Shown: positions 19,190 to 28,530, counted from the stretch's first letter. The stretch is DNA of 64,000 bases from Sphingomonas alpina (GCF_014490665.1 NZ_CP061038.1:1240001-1304000), one strand, 5' to 3'. Translations and numbers: made by a program. Notes: a model not told the origin generated them from the letters alone.

Positions 19190-20209
19190 ATGAAGCTGTA
19201 TAATATGCGCGTCGCTGCGGCGGCCCTGTTCCTTATATTGTCTGGGGTCGCACACGCCCAGCAAGGTAATACTACGCTCGCCTACGACGCCGCAAACCGA
19301 GGCCCGGTGCCGATACCGCCGTCCGAAATCGGCCTGCAGACGGTCACTGCGGAGCCCTGGCTGTCCTTGGCTGGTCAGCGCCTTTTTCTGGAAGGTGCGG
19401 TCTTCGACAAGGCGAACGACCTGCTGTTCGTGGATATGTTCAGTGGCCGGGTTTTGAAGGTCGATCCGAGCAAATCCGTATCGACCGTCGTGGAAAGGAA
19501 CACCATCGTTCCGACCGGACTCGCGGTTCACCGGGATGGGCGTCTGTTTCTGGCCGGTGTGGGGAACATGCGCTCCGGCAGCGTCGTCGCATTCCGAGCC
19601 GATGGCCGCGGTCGTGCCGAGATCATCCCGCCAGGCGCAGGTTACGTCCCGGATGATCTGGTATTCGATAGCGTAGGCGGCTTCTACTTCGCGGATTTCA
19701 AGGGCACATCCACCCAGTCCACCGGAGGTGTCTATTACGCTTCCCCGGACGGGCGGATCTCGCCGATCCTGCCAAACCTTTCCGCCGCGAATGGCGTCGC
19801 ATTGTCACCGGACGGAAAGACCCTCTGGGTCACGGAATATGCGCGAAACGTGCTGCACCGCGTAACGCTTGCCGACGCCACGACCGTAGCGCCGGTGGGC
19901 ACGGCGATCGCCTATCACTTCACCGGGCCGTCGCCAGACGGCCTGCGAGTGGATGCCGACGGCAATGTGTATGCCGCCATGTTCCACCAGGGCCGTATAC
20001 TCGTTTTCAATCGCAATGGCTTGCCAATTGGTCAAATTCTTATCCCCGGACGGGACGAGGGCCGGTTTCTCCTCACGACCAGCCTGGCGTTCAAGCCCGG
20101 CACGAATGAAATCTATATCGTCGCCACCGACGGTGAGGGTTCGGCTGGAGCAACCATATTCCGTGCTTCAGGCTTTGCGAAAGCTGCAATCCCGTTCTCG
20201 CACCGATGA
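19190..20209 (+). CDS. Exported SMP-30/gluconolactonase-like beta-propeller protein
   Basis: The ATG at 19190 gives 339 residues with a clear signal peptide (MKLYNMRVAAAALFLILSG, cleavage after AHA). The rest has repeated beta-propeller blades such as GLAVHRDGRLFLAG, DGRISPILPNLSAANGVALS and PDGLRVDADGNVYAA, as in SMP-30/lactonase enzymes. These hydrolyse sugar lactones with a divalent metal. It starts 43 bp after the Tat-exported aldo/keto reductase, so it may hydrolyse a lactone formed or used by that enzyme in the periplasm. Confidence 0.85.
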   Translation: MKLYNMRVAAAALFLILSGVAHAQQGNTTLAYDAANRGPVPIPPSEIGLQTVTAEPWLSLAGQRLFLEGAVFDKANDLLFVDMFSGRVLKVDPSKSVSTVVERNTIVPTGLAVHRDGRLFLAGVGNMRSGSVVAFRADGRGRAEIIPPGAGYVPDDLVFDSVGGFYFADFKGTSTQSTGGVYYASPDGRISPILPNLSAANGVALSPDGKTLWVTEYARNVLHRVTLADATTVAPVGTAIAYHFTGPSPDGLRVDADGNVYAAMFHQGRILVFNRNGLPIGQILIPGRDEGRFLLTTSLAFKPGTNEIYIVATDGEGSAGATIFRASGFAKAAIPFSHR

Positions 20210-20322
20210 CCTGCCTGCGACGGTAAGGATCGCCCGCCCATTCACAATATTGACGCAGGTACGCAGCTTTCGCGAGCCTGGCGTCTGAAGCTGCCGCTCA
20301 CCAAGCCGTTGCGGGCCGTCGG

Positions 20323-21780
20323 TCACGTCAACCGAAACTCGGGCGTCGGCAGCGTAAGCCGGGTGTCGGCGACGGGCTCGCCGCGGAAGAACCGCACCAA
20401 CAGGGGCCGTACCTCGGGATGCGCCTCGAAAACATTGTGACCTGCATTCTCGACCATCACTCGCGATTTGCGCTGAAACTGCGCCGCGACTTCGTCCTGC
20501 TCAGCCAGCACCGTACGCCCATCCAGCGAACCCGCGATCAGCAGCGCGGGATGGTCGATGCGGATCGACGTCCGGAAGTCTTCACCCAAATCGACGCCTC
20601 GGATAGCGCCCGCCAGCTGCGGCATCGGGAAGTTCAGCGCCTCGCCCAACACGGCCGTCCGCGCCTCGCGCCGCACCAAAGCCAGCCGGCGCTGTGAGAT
20701 TCCGGACGCCAGATCCATGGCTTCGGGCATGCCCCTCAGGTTCAGCAGGTTGGCGACATCGCCGAGGAACGGCGCCAGCACGTCGGTCCGGCCGAGATCC
20801 AGCGCCAGGTACAGGCCAGGCAGCCTTGCCAAAGTGTGGGGATTGGCGATCAGCCCGCCCGCCAGCATCTGGACGCCGAAGCCGCCCATCCTGATCTGGC
20901 CCGGCTTGCCGTTCAGGGTTACCGCCGTCAGCGCCGGCTGCGCCTCCAGCCTGGCGTGTACGCGGCGCATCAGCGCCAGCAGGTCCGGCACTGCCGCCCG
21001 GGCCGCGGGGTCCGCGCCCAGCAACGCATCGACCTGGCGCAGATAGACATCGGTCCGGGCCGGCCGTTTGACCGTCTGGTCCTGACCCTCCAAGCTGGAC
21101 AGCGCCACCCGGTTCACCCGGTCACCATGCCGCTTGAGCACGCTAAGCGCCAGATGCGACCCGTAGCTGGTGCCCCAGAGGTCGATCTTTTCCGCACCCA
21201 GGTGACGCCGCAGGTCGTCGATGTCGTCGGCGCTCTGCTCGGTATTGTAGCCGGCCATCGCCACGCCGGCCTTGGTCCAGTCGGCCCACGCGCGCTGCAA
21301 TTCCGAGCGGTAATAGGACGTCAACCCGGCCTCGGTGAACACCGGCGCTGGACGCGTCGAGGCCGGCCGTTCCGGGATGGTGCTGGACAGGCCCGTTCCC
21401 CGCTGGTCGAACGCGATGACGTCGGCCACTGCGCGCAGGGCCATGAAGATTGGAAAGCGCGGCCCGGTCGCCGCACCCGTTCCCTCGCCACCCGGTCCTC
21501 CGGCCAGATAGACGATCGGCGGACCCGGCTTCGCCGCCGTCGAGGGAAACCGGACATAGCCCAGCCGGATCTTGCGCGAGCGCCGATCGCGACGATCCTC
21601 CGGGACCTCGAAGAAACCCCGGTCGGCGTCGGTCTCCTCGCCGCGCCAGCCCTTGAAGCGGAAAGGGCCGGCCTGCAACGGGGATGCCGGCTGGGCAGAG
21701 GCGCGCGCAAGCGCCAGGGCAGGAAGGGCAAGAGCGGCGGCAGCGAGCACGGCGCGGCGATTGAGCGATGTGTAGGTCAT
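20323..21780 (-). CDS. Exported alpha/beta hydrolase (proline iminopeptidase / tripeptidyl aminopeptidase-like)
   Basis: The ATG at 21780 gives 485 residues beginning MTYTSLNRRAVLAAAALALP, a signal with two Arg residues before the hydrophobic stretch. The peptidase S33-like fold shows VYLAGGPGGEG (oxyanion HGGPG-like motif), AFDQRGTGLS, the nucleophile elbow GTSYGSH and a C-terminal NAGHNVFE with the catalytic His. Such enzymes release N-terminal residues or cleave small esters and amides. It is divergent from a LytTR-domain membrane regulator, with 111 bp between the starts. Confidence 0.85.
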   Translation of the reverse strand: MTYTSLNRRAVLAAAALALPALALARASAQPASPLQAGPFRFKGWRGEETDADRGFFEVPEDRRDRRSRKIRLGYVRFPSTAAKPGPPIVYLAGGPGGEGTGAATGPRFPIFMALRAVADVIAFDQRGTGLSSTIPERPASTRPAPVFTEAGLTSYYRSELQRAWADWTKAGVAMAGYNTEQSADDIDDLRRHLGAEKIDLWGTSYGSHLALSVLKRHGDRVNRVALSSLEGQDQTVKRPARTDVYLRQVDALLGADPAARAAVPDLLALMRRVHARLEAQPALTAVTLNGKPGQIRMGGFGVQMLAGGLIANPHTLARLPGLYLALDLGRTDVLAPFLGDVANLLNLRGMPEAMDLASGISQRRLALVRREARTAVLGEALNFPMPQLAGAIRGVDLGEDFRTSIRIDHPALLIAGSLDGRTVLAEQDEVAAQFQRKSRVMVENAGHNVFEAHPEVRPLLVRFFRGEPVADTRLTLPTPEFRLT

Positions 21781-21891
21781 GCCGCCGGATGAGCCGTTCA
21801 CGGTTCCGGCCGCCAGCCTGCTTCGGTCAATGGCGCCCGGGAATCGGCGAATGGCGGTGCATCTCGGCGAACAGCGCCCTAGAGGAAGCCC

Positions 21892-23331
21892 ATGTGGCGA
21901 ATCCTGCTCCTCACCGTTTTCCTGACGGGTCTCGCGACCCCGGTCCTGGCCCAGGATCTGCCGTGGCAAGCCTGCCGTGGCGCGATCGGTCCGGCCGGCC
22001 CAGTACTGAGCGACTGTCGCCCGATCCGGGATTTCATCGATCCGCAAGGGCGTGAGCTCTGGATTCGGTCCACCCTCGGCGCGCCCGCCGATACCCGGCC
22101 GCGCGTCCTTTATGTGGGGGGCGTCGCCTCATCGGAGGCCTGGTTCAACGGCCAGCGGCTGGGTGCCAACGGCCAACCCGGCGCCACCGCACGTGCCGAG
22201 AGCCCCGGTCGCTACCAGGCGATCTTTCCGATCCGCGAGAGCGCATGGCGGCCCGGCGGGAACATGGTGGTGTTGCACCTGTCATCCTTCCATGGCGGCT
22301 TGCATTTCGCCCGCCCCATGAGCGCCATTGGCATCGGCCCCTATCCCTATGCACAGCAGATCGTGCCGCTGGCCGTCACTTTCGTGGCGGCCGGCACCCT
22401 GCTGGCCGCGGCGTTCGGCTTCGGCGCCATCCACGCCATGCGTCGTACGGGATCAAGTCTGATCCTGACCGCGATGGCCGGGGTCGCGGCCCTGCAGGCC
22501 ATCGTCGAGAGCCTGCGAACGCTGTTCGACTATTCCTATCCCCTGCACGCCTGGCGGATGAGTGCCATCTGGGCGCTCGCGGCCGCCTTCGCGATCCTGC
22601 TGGTGAGCTATGCGTCCACCCGCTTCCTGCCCAAGGCGCGGCGCCTGATGACCGGCCTGGCCATTGGCATGGTAGGGGCCACGGTCCTGCTGCCGGGCTT
22701 CGACCTGAAGACGGTCTGGGCGTTGATCCTTGGGGCGGGGCTCGCCGCCCTGCCGGCCGCGGCGGGCGTACGCATGCGCGTGCCTGGCGCCCAACCGACC
22801 CTGGCCTGGCTGGTGCTATTCCTTACGTTGGCGCTTGGGTTCCCCGAATGGCTGGCCGATCTTTCCTACTTCCTGCTCGCCGCTGGCCTGGTGTTGCCGC
22901 TGCTGATGGTCGAGGTCGTGCGGTTGGGCCGCGACGACCGTGGCCGCGAGGCCGCCCTGACTCGCGCCGCCAGCCGTCCCGACCGTCTGACCGTGGCCTC
23001 GGCGCGGGGCGTCGAACTGGTGCCGATCGCGGAGATCCTGGCCGTGGTGGGGGCCGATGACTATGTCGAGTTGCGGCTGGTTGGCGGCCGCAGCCTGTTG
23101 CACGCCGCGCGCCTGGACGGCCTGGCGGCCCAGTTGCCGGCAAGCTTTCTGCGCGTGCACCGCTCGGTGATCGCCAACCTTTCCCAGGTGCAGCGCCTTG
23201 AGCGCGACGGCGACCGCTGGCGGCTGCATATGCGCGAGGGCGCGCCCCTGCCGGTCAGCCGCTCCCGCCAGCCTGCGCTGCGCGAAGCCATGGATGTTCC
23301 GCCGCCGGCGATGACGGCGGTTGCGCCATAG
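21892..23331 (+). CDS. Membrane protein with C-terminal LytTR DNA-binding domain
   Basis: The 479-residue protein has a signal peptide (MWRILLLTVFLTGLATPVLA), an extracytoplasmic beta-rich domain (to about residue 150), six or seven transmembrane helices (about 155-345) and a LytTR domain in the last ~110 residues (VELVPIAEILAVVGADDYVEL ... FLRVHRSVIANL). It therefore looks like a one-component, membrane-bound transcription factor that senses something outside. AGAGGAAG precedes the start. The exported hydrolases on both sides are plausible targets; LytTR proteins bind direct repeats near target promoters. Confidence 0.85.
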   Translation: MWRILLLTVFLTGLATPVLAQDLPWQACRGAIGPAGPVLSDCRPIRDFIDPQGRELWIRSTLGAPADTRPRVLYVGGVASSEAWFNGQRLGANGQPGATARAESPGRYQAIFPIRESAWRPGGNMVVLHLSSFHGGLHFARPMSAIGIGPYPYAQQIVPLAVTFVAAGTLLAAAFGFGAIHAMRRTGSSLILTAMAGVAALQAIVESLRTLFDYSYPLHAWRMSAIWALAAAFAILLVSYASTRFLPKARRLMTGLAIGMVGATVLLPGFDLKTVWALILGAGLAALPAAAGVRMRVPGAQPTLAWLVLFLTLALGFPEWLADLSYFLLAAGLVLPLLMVEVVRLGRDDRGREAALTRAASRPDRLTVASARGVELVPIAEILAVVGADDYVELRLVGGRSLLHAARLDGLAAQLPASFLRVHRSVIANLSQVQRLERDGDRWRLHMREGAPLPVSRSRQPALREAMDVPPPAMTAVAP

Positions 23332-23454
23332 CCACGCGCGAGCCGCCTTACGCCGGCTGTCGTCATTCACCGTTCTCACACGGCATTCACCGATCCGGTA
23401 TTGGGTTGCCGCCGGAACTGGGGTCTTGCGGTCCCGAGTTCATCGGAGAGTTCA

Positions 23455-25167
23455 ATGCGTCCAATGCGTTTCGTTACCGTCGCGGCCCTGTCGTGCCTTC
23501 CCGCCAGCGTCGCCTGGGGTTCCGCTCCACAATATGCGGCGCGCTCAGCCGTCGCGACGCCGCAGGATCGGCCGGCAATCGACCTCGATGCGGACTTTGC
23601 GTCGATCGCGCCGACAGGGCCCGGCTGCGCGGTGGGCGTAGCGGTTGCCGGGGCAGCACCAGTGACACGCGCCTATGGGCTGGCCGATTTGGAACACCCG
23701 GTGCCGCTTGGTGCGGATAGTGTTTTCGAGACAGGCTCGCTCGCCAAGCAGTTCACCGCCGCCGCGATGCTGCTGCTGGTGCAGGACGACAAACTGGCGC
23801 TCGAAGATGATATCCGGCGCTACCTGCCGGAGCTGCCTGACTATGGCACGCCGATCACGATCCGCCATCTGCTCACCCACACAAGCGGGCTGCGCGAGCA
23901 ATGGAGCTTGCTCGCCTTGACCGGCAACGGTCCTGGAACGCAGGTGCATACGCTGAGCGTGATCCTCGATATGGCCTCGCGTCAGAAGGGGCTGAATTTC
24001 ACGCCCGGCGCGGAATTCCTATACACCAACACCAACTACGCCCTTGCAGCGATCATCATCGAGCGCGTCAGCGGCATGAGCCTGCAGCGCTTCACCGAGC
24101 AGCGCATGTTCCGGCCGCTCGGCATGAATCACAGCCGATGGCGGGAGGATTTCCGCACGATCGTTCCGGGGCGGGCAATGGCCTATGCCTCGGCCGGCGA
24201 TGGTTTCATCGCCAATATGCCCTTCACCAATGTCTATGGAAATGGTGGGCTGCTCACCACGATCGGGGATCTGCTGCGCTGGAACGCGTTCCTGGACAAT
24301 CCCTCGGGCTTGGCTGGCGGCGAGGCCTTGGCAGCGGCCCTGCAAACCCCCGGCAAGTTGCGCGATGGCACGTCGCTCGAATACGCTCTGGGACTTGAGG
24401 TCACCCGCGCGAACGGATTGCGGCTGGTCGCGCACAGCGGCTCTACCGCAGGCTACAAGACCTGGTTGGGCCGTTATCCGGAGAAGGGCATTTCGGTTGC
24501 CGTGATGTGTAACAATGGCGGTGTCGACCCCGTAAGCCTGGGCGAGAGAGTCGCCGGGCAGGCGCTCCGTGCGAGCGGCTATGTCGAGAGCCGGCCCGCG
24601 AGCCCAGCCTCTCCGCCCGCTGCGTCGCCCATTGCCGCCGGCACAGACCTGACGCCCTACCAGGGGCTGTTTAGAAACCCGGTTACCGGCGCCCTGGTGG
24701 AGACGAAGGTCGTCAATCATCAGCTTACCCTCCAGCAAGGGCCGACCGAGATATTGGCACAGACGGGCGAGGAGCGCTTTCAGCGCGCGGATGGTGGCTC
24801 TGTGCAGTTTTCCAGAAAGGGTGCGAAAGCGATCGCCCTGACGCTCGGCACCGATGCCTCGCGCCAGCGCTATGTTGCGGTCGCGCCTGCCGGAACCGGC
24901 TCCGCCGCGCTCAATGCCTATGTCGGAACCTATTACTGTGCAGAGCTGGACAGGCGGATTTCGGTCGTACGAAAGGGTGACACTCTGGTGATGCGGCAAC
25001 CCTTCGCGGTCGAATGGCCGCTGATGCCGCGCTTCGCAGACGGCTTTACGACACGCCTGCGCGGCACGGCCAGTCTCGTCTTCACACGTACGCCGACCGG
25101 CCAGATCGACGGCTTTTCCGCCTGGTTGAACGGCGCGCGCAATATACGCTTCGTTCGGCAGCCATAG
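23455..25167 (+). CDS. Exported serine hydrolase, class C beta-lactamase-like
   Basis: The start at 23455 is set by GGAGAG 4 bases upstream and gives 570 residues with a signal peptide ending near WGSA. The beta-lactamase/esterase fold has S95-L-A-K98 (nucleophile and general base) and Y190-T-N192, with HSG replacing the KTG triad, as in EstB-like esterases and D-aminopeptidases. A C-terminal region of about 170 residues after a Pro/Ala linker resembles the lipocalin-like beta domains of D-amino-acid amidases. It lies 123 bp after the LytTR regulator. Confidence 0.87.
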   Translation: MRPMRFVTVAALSCLPASVAWGSAPQYAARSAVATPQDRPAIDLDADFASIAPTGPGCAVGVAVAGAAPVTRAYGLADLEHPVPLGADSVFETGSLAKQFTAAAMLLLVQDDKLALEDDIRRYLPELPDYGTPITIRHLLTHTSGLREQWSLLALTGNGPGTQVHTLSVILDMASRQKGLNFTPGAEFLYTNTNYALAAIIIERVSGMSLQRFTEQRMFRPLGMNHSRWREDFRTIVPGRAMAYASAGDGFIANMPFTNVYGNGGLLTTIGDLLRWNAFLDNPSGLAGGEALAAALQTPGKLRDGTSLEYALGLEVTRANGLRLVAHSGSTAGYKTWLGRYPEKGISVAVMCNNGGVDPVSLGERVAGQALRASGYVESRPASPASPPAASPIAAGTDLTPYQGLFRNPVTGALVETKVVNHQLTLQQGPTEILAQTGEERFQRADGGSVQFSRKGAKAIALTLGTDASRQRYVAVAPAGTGSAALNAYVGTYYCAELDRRISVVRKGDTLVMRQPFAVEWPLMPRFADGFTTRLRGTASLVFTRTPTGQIDGFSAWLNGARNIRFVRQP

Positions 25168-25363
25168 TCTTCCATCCCCGCATTCCAGCAAACCGGGCGC
25201 GATCGGCTCTCAAGTTTGCGGCTTGAAACCGGTCGTTTGGTTCACGACCAGAATCGCCATGATATCGCCCGGGGATCACGAGAATGGCGAGAGGCCAAAC
25301 CCAAAGCCGGTCTTAAGCCCAACCCAACACTTCAACGACGATCTCCGCCCAACAAATCGCCAC

Positions 25364-25894
25364 TCAGACAGGAACATAGCTCAACCGGATCACATCCTCG
25401 CCAATCCGATCGCTCGCCACAAGCCGAAGCGGCGGCCGTGCTCCGGCGAAATATGGCGTGCCGTGACCAAGCACGACGGGATGCAGATAGATGCGATACT
25501 CGTCGATCAGGCCAAGGCCGGTGAGGCTGTGCGCCAGGTCGGGACCGGCAATCTCGATCTCTCCGTCGCGCTCGGCCTTGAGCGCTCGGATCGCGCTCTC
25601 AAGGTCGTCCCCGATCAGGGTGGCGTTGGGGCCGACCGAGGCCAGCGAGCGTGAGGCGACCCATTTCGGCTGGCGTCGCCACGCCGCCGCGAAGGCGCGT
25701 TCGTCCGCACTCCATTCCGGATGATCGTCGTCCCAGTAGCGCATGATCTCATATATCCGGCGGCCATAGACACTGCCGGCCTGTCCCTGCGCCTCGGTGA
25801 TGAAGTGGCGGAAGAGCGTGGGGCTTGGCGCAAACTTCATATGGTCGACATAGCCGTCCAGGGACTGGTTCATGCCGAATACGAGCCTGGCCAT
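25364..25894 (-). CDS. Dihydrofolate reductase family (RibD C-terminal domain) protein
   Basis: The 176-residue product shows MARLVFGMNQSLDGYVD at the N-terminus, the typical YGRRIYEIMRYWDD segment and a C-terminal LHPVVLGHGTPYF block of the RibD_C/YyaP-type reductase family. AAGGAAA precedes the ATG. These stand-alone enzymes bind NADPH; natural substrates are mostly unknown. It is not a canonical trimethoprim-target DHFR. Confidence 0.88.
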   Translation of the reverse strand: MARLVFGMNQSLDGYVDHMKFAPSPTLFRHFITEAQGQAGSVYGRRIYEIMRYWDDDHPEWSADERAFAAAWRRQPKWVASRSLASVGPNATLIGDDLESAIRALKAERDGEIEIAGPDLAHSLTGLGLIDEYRIYLHPVVLGHGTPYFAGARPPLRLVASDRIGEDVIRLSYVPV

Positions 25895-26115
25895 ACCATT
25901 TCCTTCTTCACGCAGGATATCGGCACATTCTGGTTGCGTTGTGCAATCGGTTGTACGCTAGGACGAGTGATTCCGTATCGCAATTGGTTTTTGGCTGTGC
26001 GTGAGCGCGCCCATGCCCGGGTGCCCGATCCGTCCGGCACTCGACGAGCCGTGGGGTGCCGGAGCCGTTCCGGGGCCACCGCGCAAAGGCGGCGACCCCG
26101 GTTCGGTCGGTCGGA

Positions 26116-26403
26116 TCAGTCGAACAGGTCCGACAGGAACGAACGGCGCTTCCCGCCGTGCCGCCGGTGATGGTCGTCATCATCGTCATCATCGCGGCCA
26201 TAGGGCCGTGCCCGGCCGAACGGCTCTGGCTCGCCGCGCGGCCGGTATTCGGCCGAGCGTTCGATGATCTTGTCCAGCTCGCCGCGATCGAGCCACACGC
26301 CGCGGCATGTCGGGCAGCTGCCGATCTCGATCCCCTGGCGCTCGCTCGGCTGGAGCTCGCTTCGGCATACCGGGCAAGGCAGGATGTTCCGCGTGGTGTT
26401 CAT
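26116..26403 (-). CDS. Zinc-ribbon (zf-TFIIB type) protein
   Basis: The ATG at 26403 follows GAGGAG seven bases upstream and gives 95 residues. Two CPxC knuckles (CPVCRSEL and CPTCRGVWLDRGEL) form the TFIIB-like zinc ribbon with the common VWLDRGELDKI signature. The C-terminal half is an Arg/Asp/His-rich tail including a run of seven Asp. It is the last gene of the ydcH/BI-1 operon, starting 4 bp after the BI-1 stop. Function unknown. Confidence 0.85.
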   Translation of the reverse strand: MNTTRNILPCPVCRSELQPSERQGIEIGSCPTCRGVWLDRGELDKIIERSAEYRPRGEPEPFGRARPYGRDDDDDDDHHRRHGGKRRSFLSDLFD

Positions 26404-26407
26404 GCGC

Positions 26408-27121
26408 TTACTCCTCGCGCTGGCCCAGCAGGCCAAGCAGCAGCTGGAACAGGTTGATCAAGTTCAGATAGAGCGACAGCGCGCCCATGATCGCCAGCTT
26501 GTCGGCGCGCTCGGTGCCGGCATGCATGGCATACTCGCCTTTCAGCCGCTGCGTGTCCCATGCGGTCAGGCCGGTAAAGACCAGCACGCCCGCGATCGAG
26601 ATCACCATCTGCAGCGTGCCCGACCCGATGAACAGGTTGAACAGGCTCGCGCCGATCACGCCGATCAGGCCGACGAACAGGAAGGTCGAGTAGCGCGTCA
26701 GGTCCTGCTTGGTGGTGTAGCCCCACAGGCTCATGCCCGCGAACACCGCGGCGGCGGTGAAGAAGGCCTGGGCAATGCTGGTTTCGGTGAACACCAGGAA
26801 GATGCTCGCCATCGATACGCCCATCACGCCGGCAAAGGCGAAGAAGGCGGTGCGCGCGGTGGCCAGGCTCATCTGTTCGATGCGGAACGAGAAGAACATG
26901 ACGAAGGCGAGCGGCGCGAACATCGCCACCCATTTGAGCGGCGTACCGAAGATCAGCGCGCTGAGCGCGGGCGTCGCGGCAATGGCCAGCGCGACCAGGC
27001 CGGTCAGCGCCAGGCCGATCGCCATGTTGCGATATATGCCGAGCATGTAGCGGCGCAGGCCTTCGTCAAAGGCCGCGTCCTGGCGGACGCCGGCGCCAAA
27101 GGCGGGAAAACGGGTTTCCAT
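26408..27121 (-). CDS. Bax inhibitor-1/YccA family membrane protein
   Basis: The ATG at 27121 has AAGGAAA at good spacing and gives 237 residues. Seven hydrophobic helices are visible, with the family segment GLTAWDTQRLK near the C-terminus and the final helix LINLFQLLLGLLG. The family includes FtsH-associated YccA and pH-dependent Ca2+ leak channels in the inner membrane. It lies between a YdcH-like gene and a zinc-ribbon gene, all leftward with gaps of 4-29 bp, forming an operon. Confidence 0.92.
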   Translation of the reverse strand: METRFPAFGAGVRQDAAFDEGLRRYMLGIYRNMAIGLALTGLVALAIAATPALSALIFGTPLKWVAMFAPLAFVMFFSFRIEQMSLATARTAFFAFAGVMGVSMASIFLVFTETSIAQAFFTAAAVFAGMSLWGYTTKQDLTRYSTFLFVGLIGVIGASLFNLFIGSGTLQMVISIAGVLVFTGLTAWDTQRLKGEYAMHAGTERADKLAIMGALSLYLNLINLFQLLLGLLGQREE

Positions 27122-27150
27122 GTTGGATTTCCTTGAACGGATGAATGGGG

Positions 27151-27351
27151 TCAGATCGCCGCGGGCGACCGGCCGCGCGTGGCGCGGCGGGCGGCGGCGA
27201 GATGCCGGTGCAGATTGTCCTTGATCGCAAGCCGCCGCTTCTTGAGCGTGGCGAGCCGGAACCCGTCGGGCATCCGGCGCGTGACTTCGCGCGCGATCTC
27301 CTGATTGAGTGCGCGGTGGGCTGCGATGAGCCGCGTAACGATGACAGTCAT
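27151..27351 (-). CDS. YdcH family (DUF465) small protein
   Basis: The start at 27351 follows GGAGAGG four bases upstream and gives 66 residues; a longer frame was rejected because it lacks a binding site. The family pattern is clear: LIAAHRALNQEIARE ... PDGFRLATLKKRRLAIKDNL, an antiparallel coiled-coil hairpin. Function of YdcH/DUF465 is unknown. It is the first gene of the leftward operon with BI-1 and the zinc-ribbon gene. Confidence 0.85.
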   Translation of the reverse strand: MTVIVTRLIAAHRALNQEIAREVTRRMPDGFRLATLKKRRLAIKDNLHRHLAAARRATRGRSPAAI

Positions 27352-27464
27352 AAAGCCTCTCCAATCGAAGTTTGATCGATCGGGCCTGCTGCGCTGCGGG
27401 GGAGGGGTGGCGGGTACACCAGGCCGATCCTGCACCGAGCATGCTCGATGCGGTCCGACATCAC

Positions 27465-27484
27465 GAGGGCTTTGGTAAGCCCTC
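27465..27484. promoter_or_regulatory. Short hairpin upstream of ydcH operon
   Basis: A perfect 8-bp inverted repeat, GAGGGCTT-TGGT-AAGCCCTC, sits about 115 bp upstream of the ydcH start. It lacks a T-tract, so an attenuator, an operator or a weak terminator for the lipoprotein gene further right are all possible. Confidence 0.35.
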
Positions 27485-27651
27485 GCCAGAGGGGCCCGGT
27501 ACCGCCCCATCAATCTATGGCGGATGACGGGAAATTCAAGAGCGGCCATGGAGGGTTGGTCCATTGGCACGCCCGCGATCGTCGACCCAGTCTTGCCAGT
27601 CGTTCCGATTCATCCGCCACGCTGGTCAGGGTGCCGGGCCAGCGATTTCGG

Positions 27652-28266
27652 TCAACCGGGTGGACGCTGCCGATCGATCGGCACGGCAGGGCCCTCAGTC
27701 GGGGTGCAGCGAGGCTCTTGCTGATTCCATTCCGGGATGATCCTCAGCCGGCGCTTCCCCCAATAGCTCAGGTCCATGGATATCCGGACCGGCGATCCCT
27801 TGCGTGTATAGATAATCTGGTCCCCGCGGCGACCCTCGCCGGTTTGACAGTAAACCCACCCAGCCTGCTCCAGCGCGTCGGTTATCTGGTACACCGCGTA
27901 ATTGTCCCGGTCGTGCCAAAGCGTGACTTGATCGAAACCGCCCCTTCCGTCGCTGCCCACCAGATCGACGGCGGCTTCATAGGGTCCGCTCTTCGCCAGC
28001 ATGACTGCGTGCCGACGACACCGCATTCGGATCGCGTCGGTATTGACGCAGCTATTGAAGCCTGCGCGCTGCGCGTCGCTCAATTTACCGCTGACGGGCA
28101 GGCCGCCAAAAAACATCGCCGGTGGCGGATCCCGTACCGGTTTGCATCCGGCACAGAGCATTGCGGCGCATAACGCTCCGCTGTGAAGCAGCACCTGGAT
28201 TGCGCGTCCTGGCGATTGTCTGCGCGAGGGAACCATGATCTGTCGGCTTGCAGGTCGCTCTTTCAT
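27652..28266 (-). CDS. Hypothetical lipoprotein
   Basis: The ATG at 28266 is preceded by AAGGTG; an alternative ATG at 28236 gives a shorter signal. The 204-residue product has a hydrophobic stretch ending in the lipobox LCAGC (Cys41), so the mature protein is probably lipid-anchored. The mature part contains several Cys residues (e.g. SCVNTD, RMRCRRH, WVYCQTGEG) that could form disulfides. No known domain is recognised. A low-GC region and the 45-bp repeat array lie upstream. Confidence 0.65.
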   Translation of the reverse strand: MKERPASRQIMVPSRRQSPGRAIQVLLHSGALCAAMLCAGCKPVRDPPPAMFFGGLPVSGKLSDAQRAGFNSCVNTDAIRMRCRRHAVMLAKSGPYEAAVDLVGSDGRGGFDQVTLWHDRDNYAVYQITDALEQAGWVYCQTGEGRRGDQIIYTRKGSPVRISMDLSYWGKRRLRIIPEWNQQEPRCTPTEGPAVPIDRQRPPG

Positions 28267-28395
28267 GGATCACCTTGCCGGCCGCATTGCGAGGATTGTG
28301 TCGCACGGGCCATGAGGTTGCAACCGAAGATCAGAGTATTCAGTTAAGTATCTGATATATAAATATATTATTACGGATGCCTTGTCGCGCGCGAG

Positions 28396-28530
28396 CCTGA
28401 GATATGCGACACAACCGGTGTAACATATCTCCCATCGGGTCCTGAGATGGGATAGGATTGGTGTAACATATCTCCCGTCGAGGGGCCTGAGATATGTGAC
28501 ACGACCGGTGTAACATATCTCGCCGTGGGG
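28396..28530. repeat. Three tandem 45-bp units, each containing a palindrome
   Basis: Units begin at 28396, 28441 and 28486, an exact 45-bp period, each opening CCTGAGAT and containing GGTGTAACATATCTC. Units 1 and 3 hold a 33-bp imperfect palindrome (28399-28431 and 28489-28521): GAGATATG ... ACAC-loop-GTGT ... CATATCTC. The left arm of unit 2 is degenerate. The array lies about 130 bp upstream of the leftward lipoprotein gene and about 260 bp upstream of the rightward GNAT gene. It may be a multi-site operator or a hairpin repeat; it encodes no believable protein. Confidence 0.9.

Noticed and set aside
28396..28530. CRISPR array
   Set aside because: Only three units, 45-bp period without unique spacers of regular length, no cas genes; the units themselves are palindromic and diverged.
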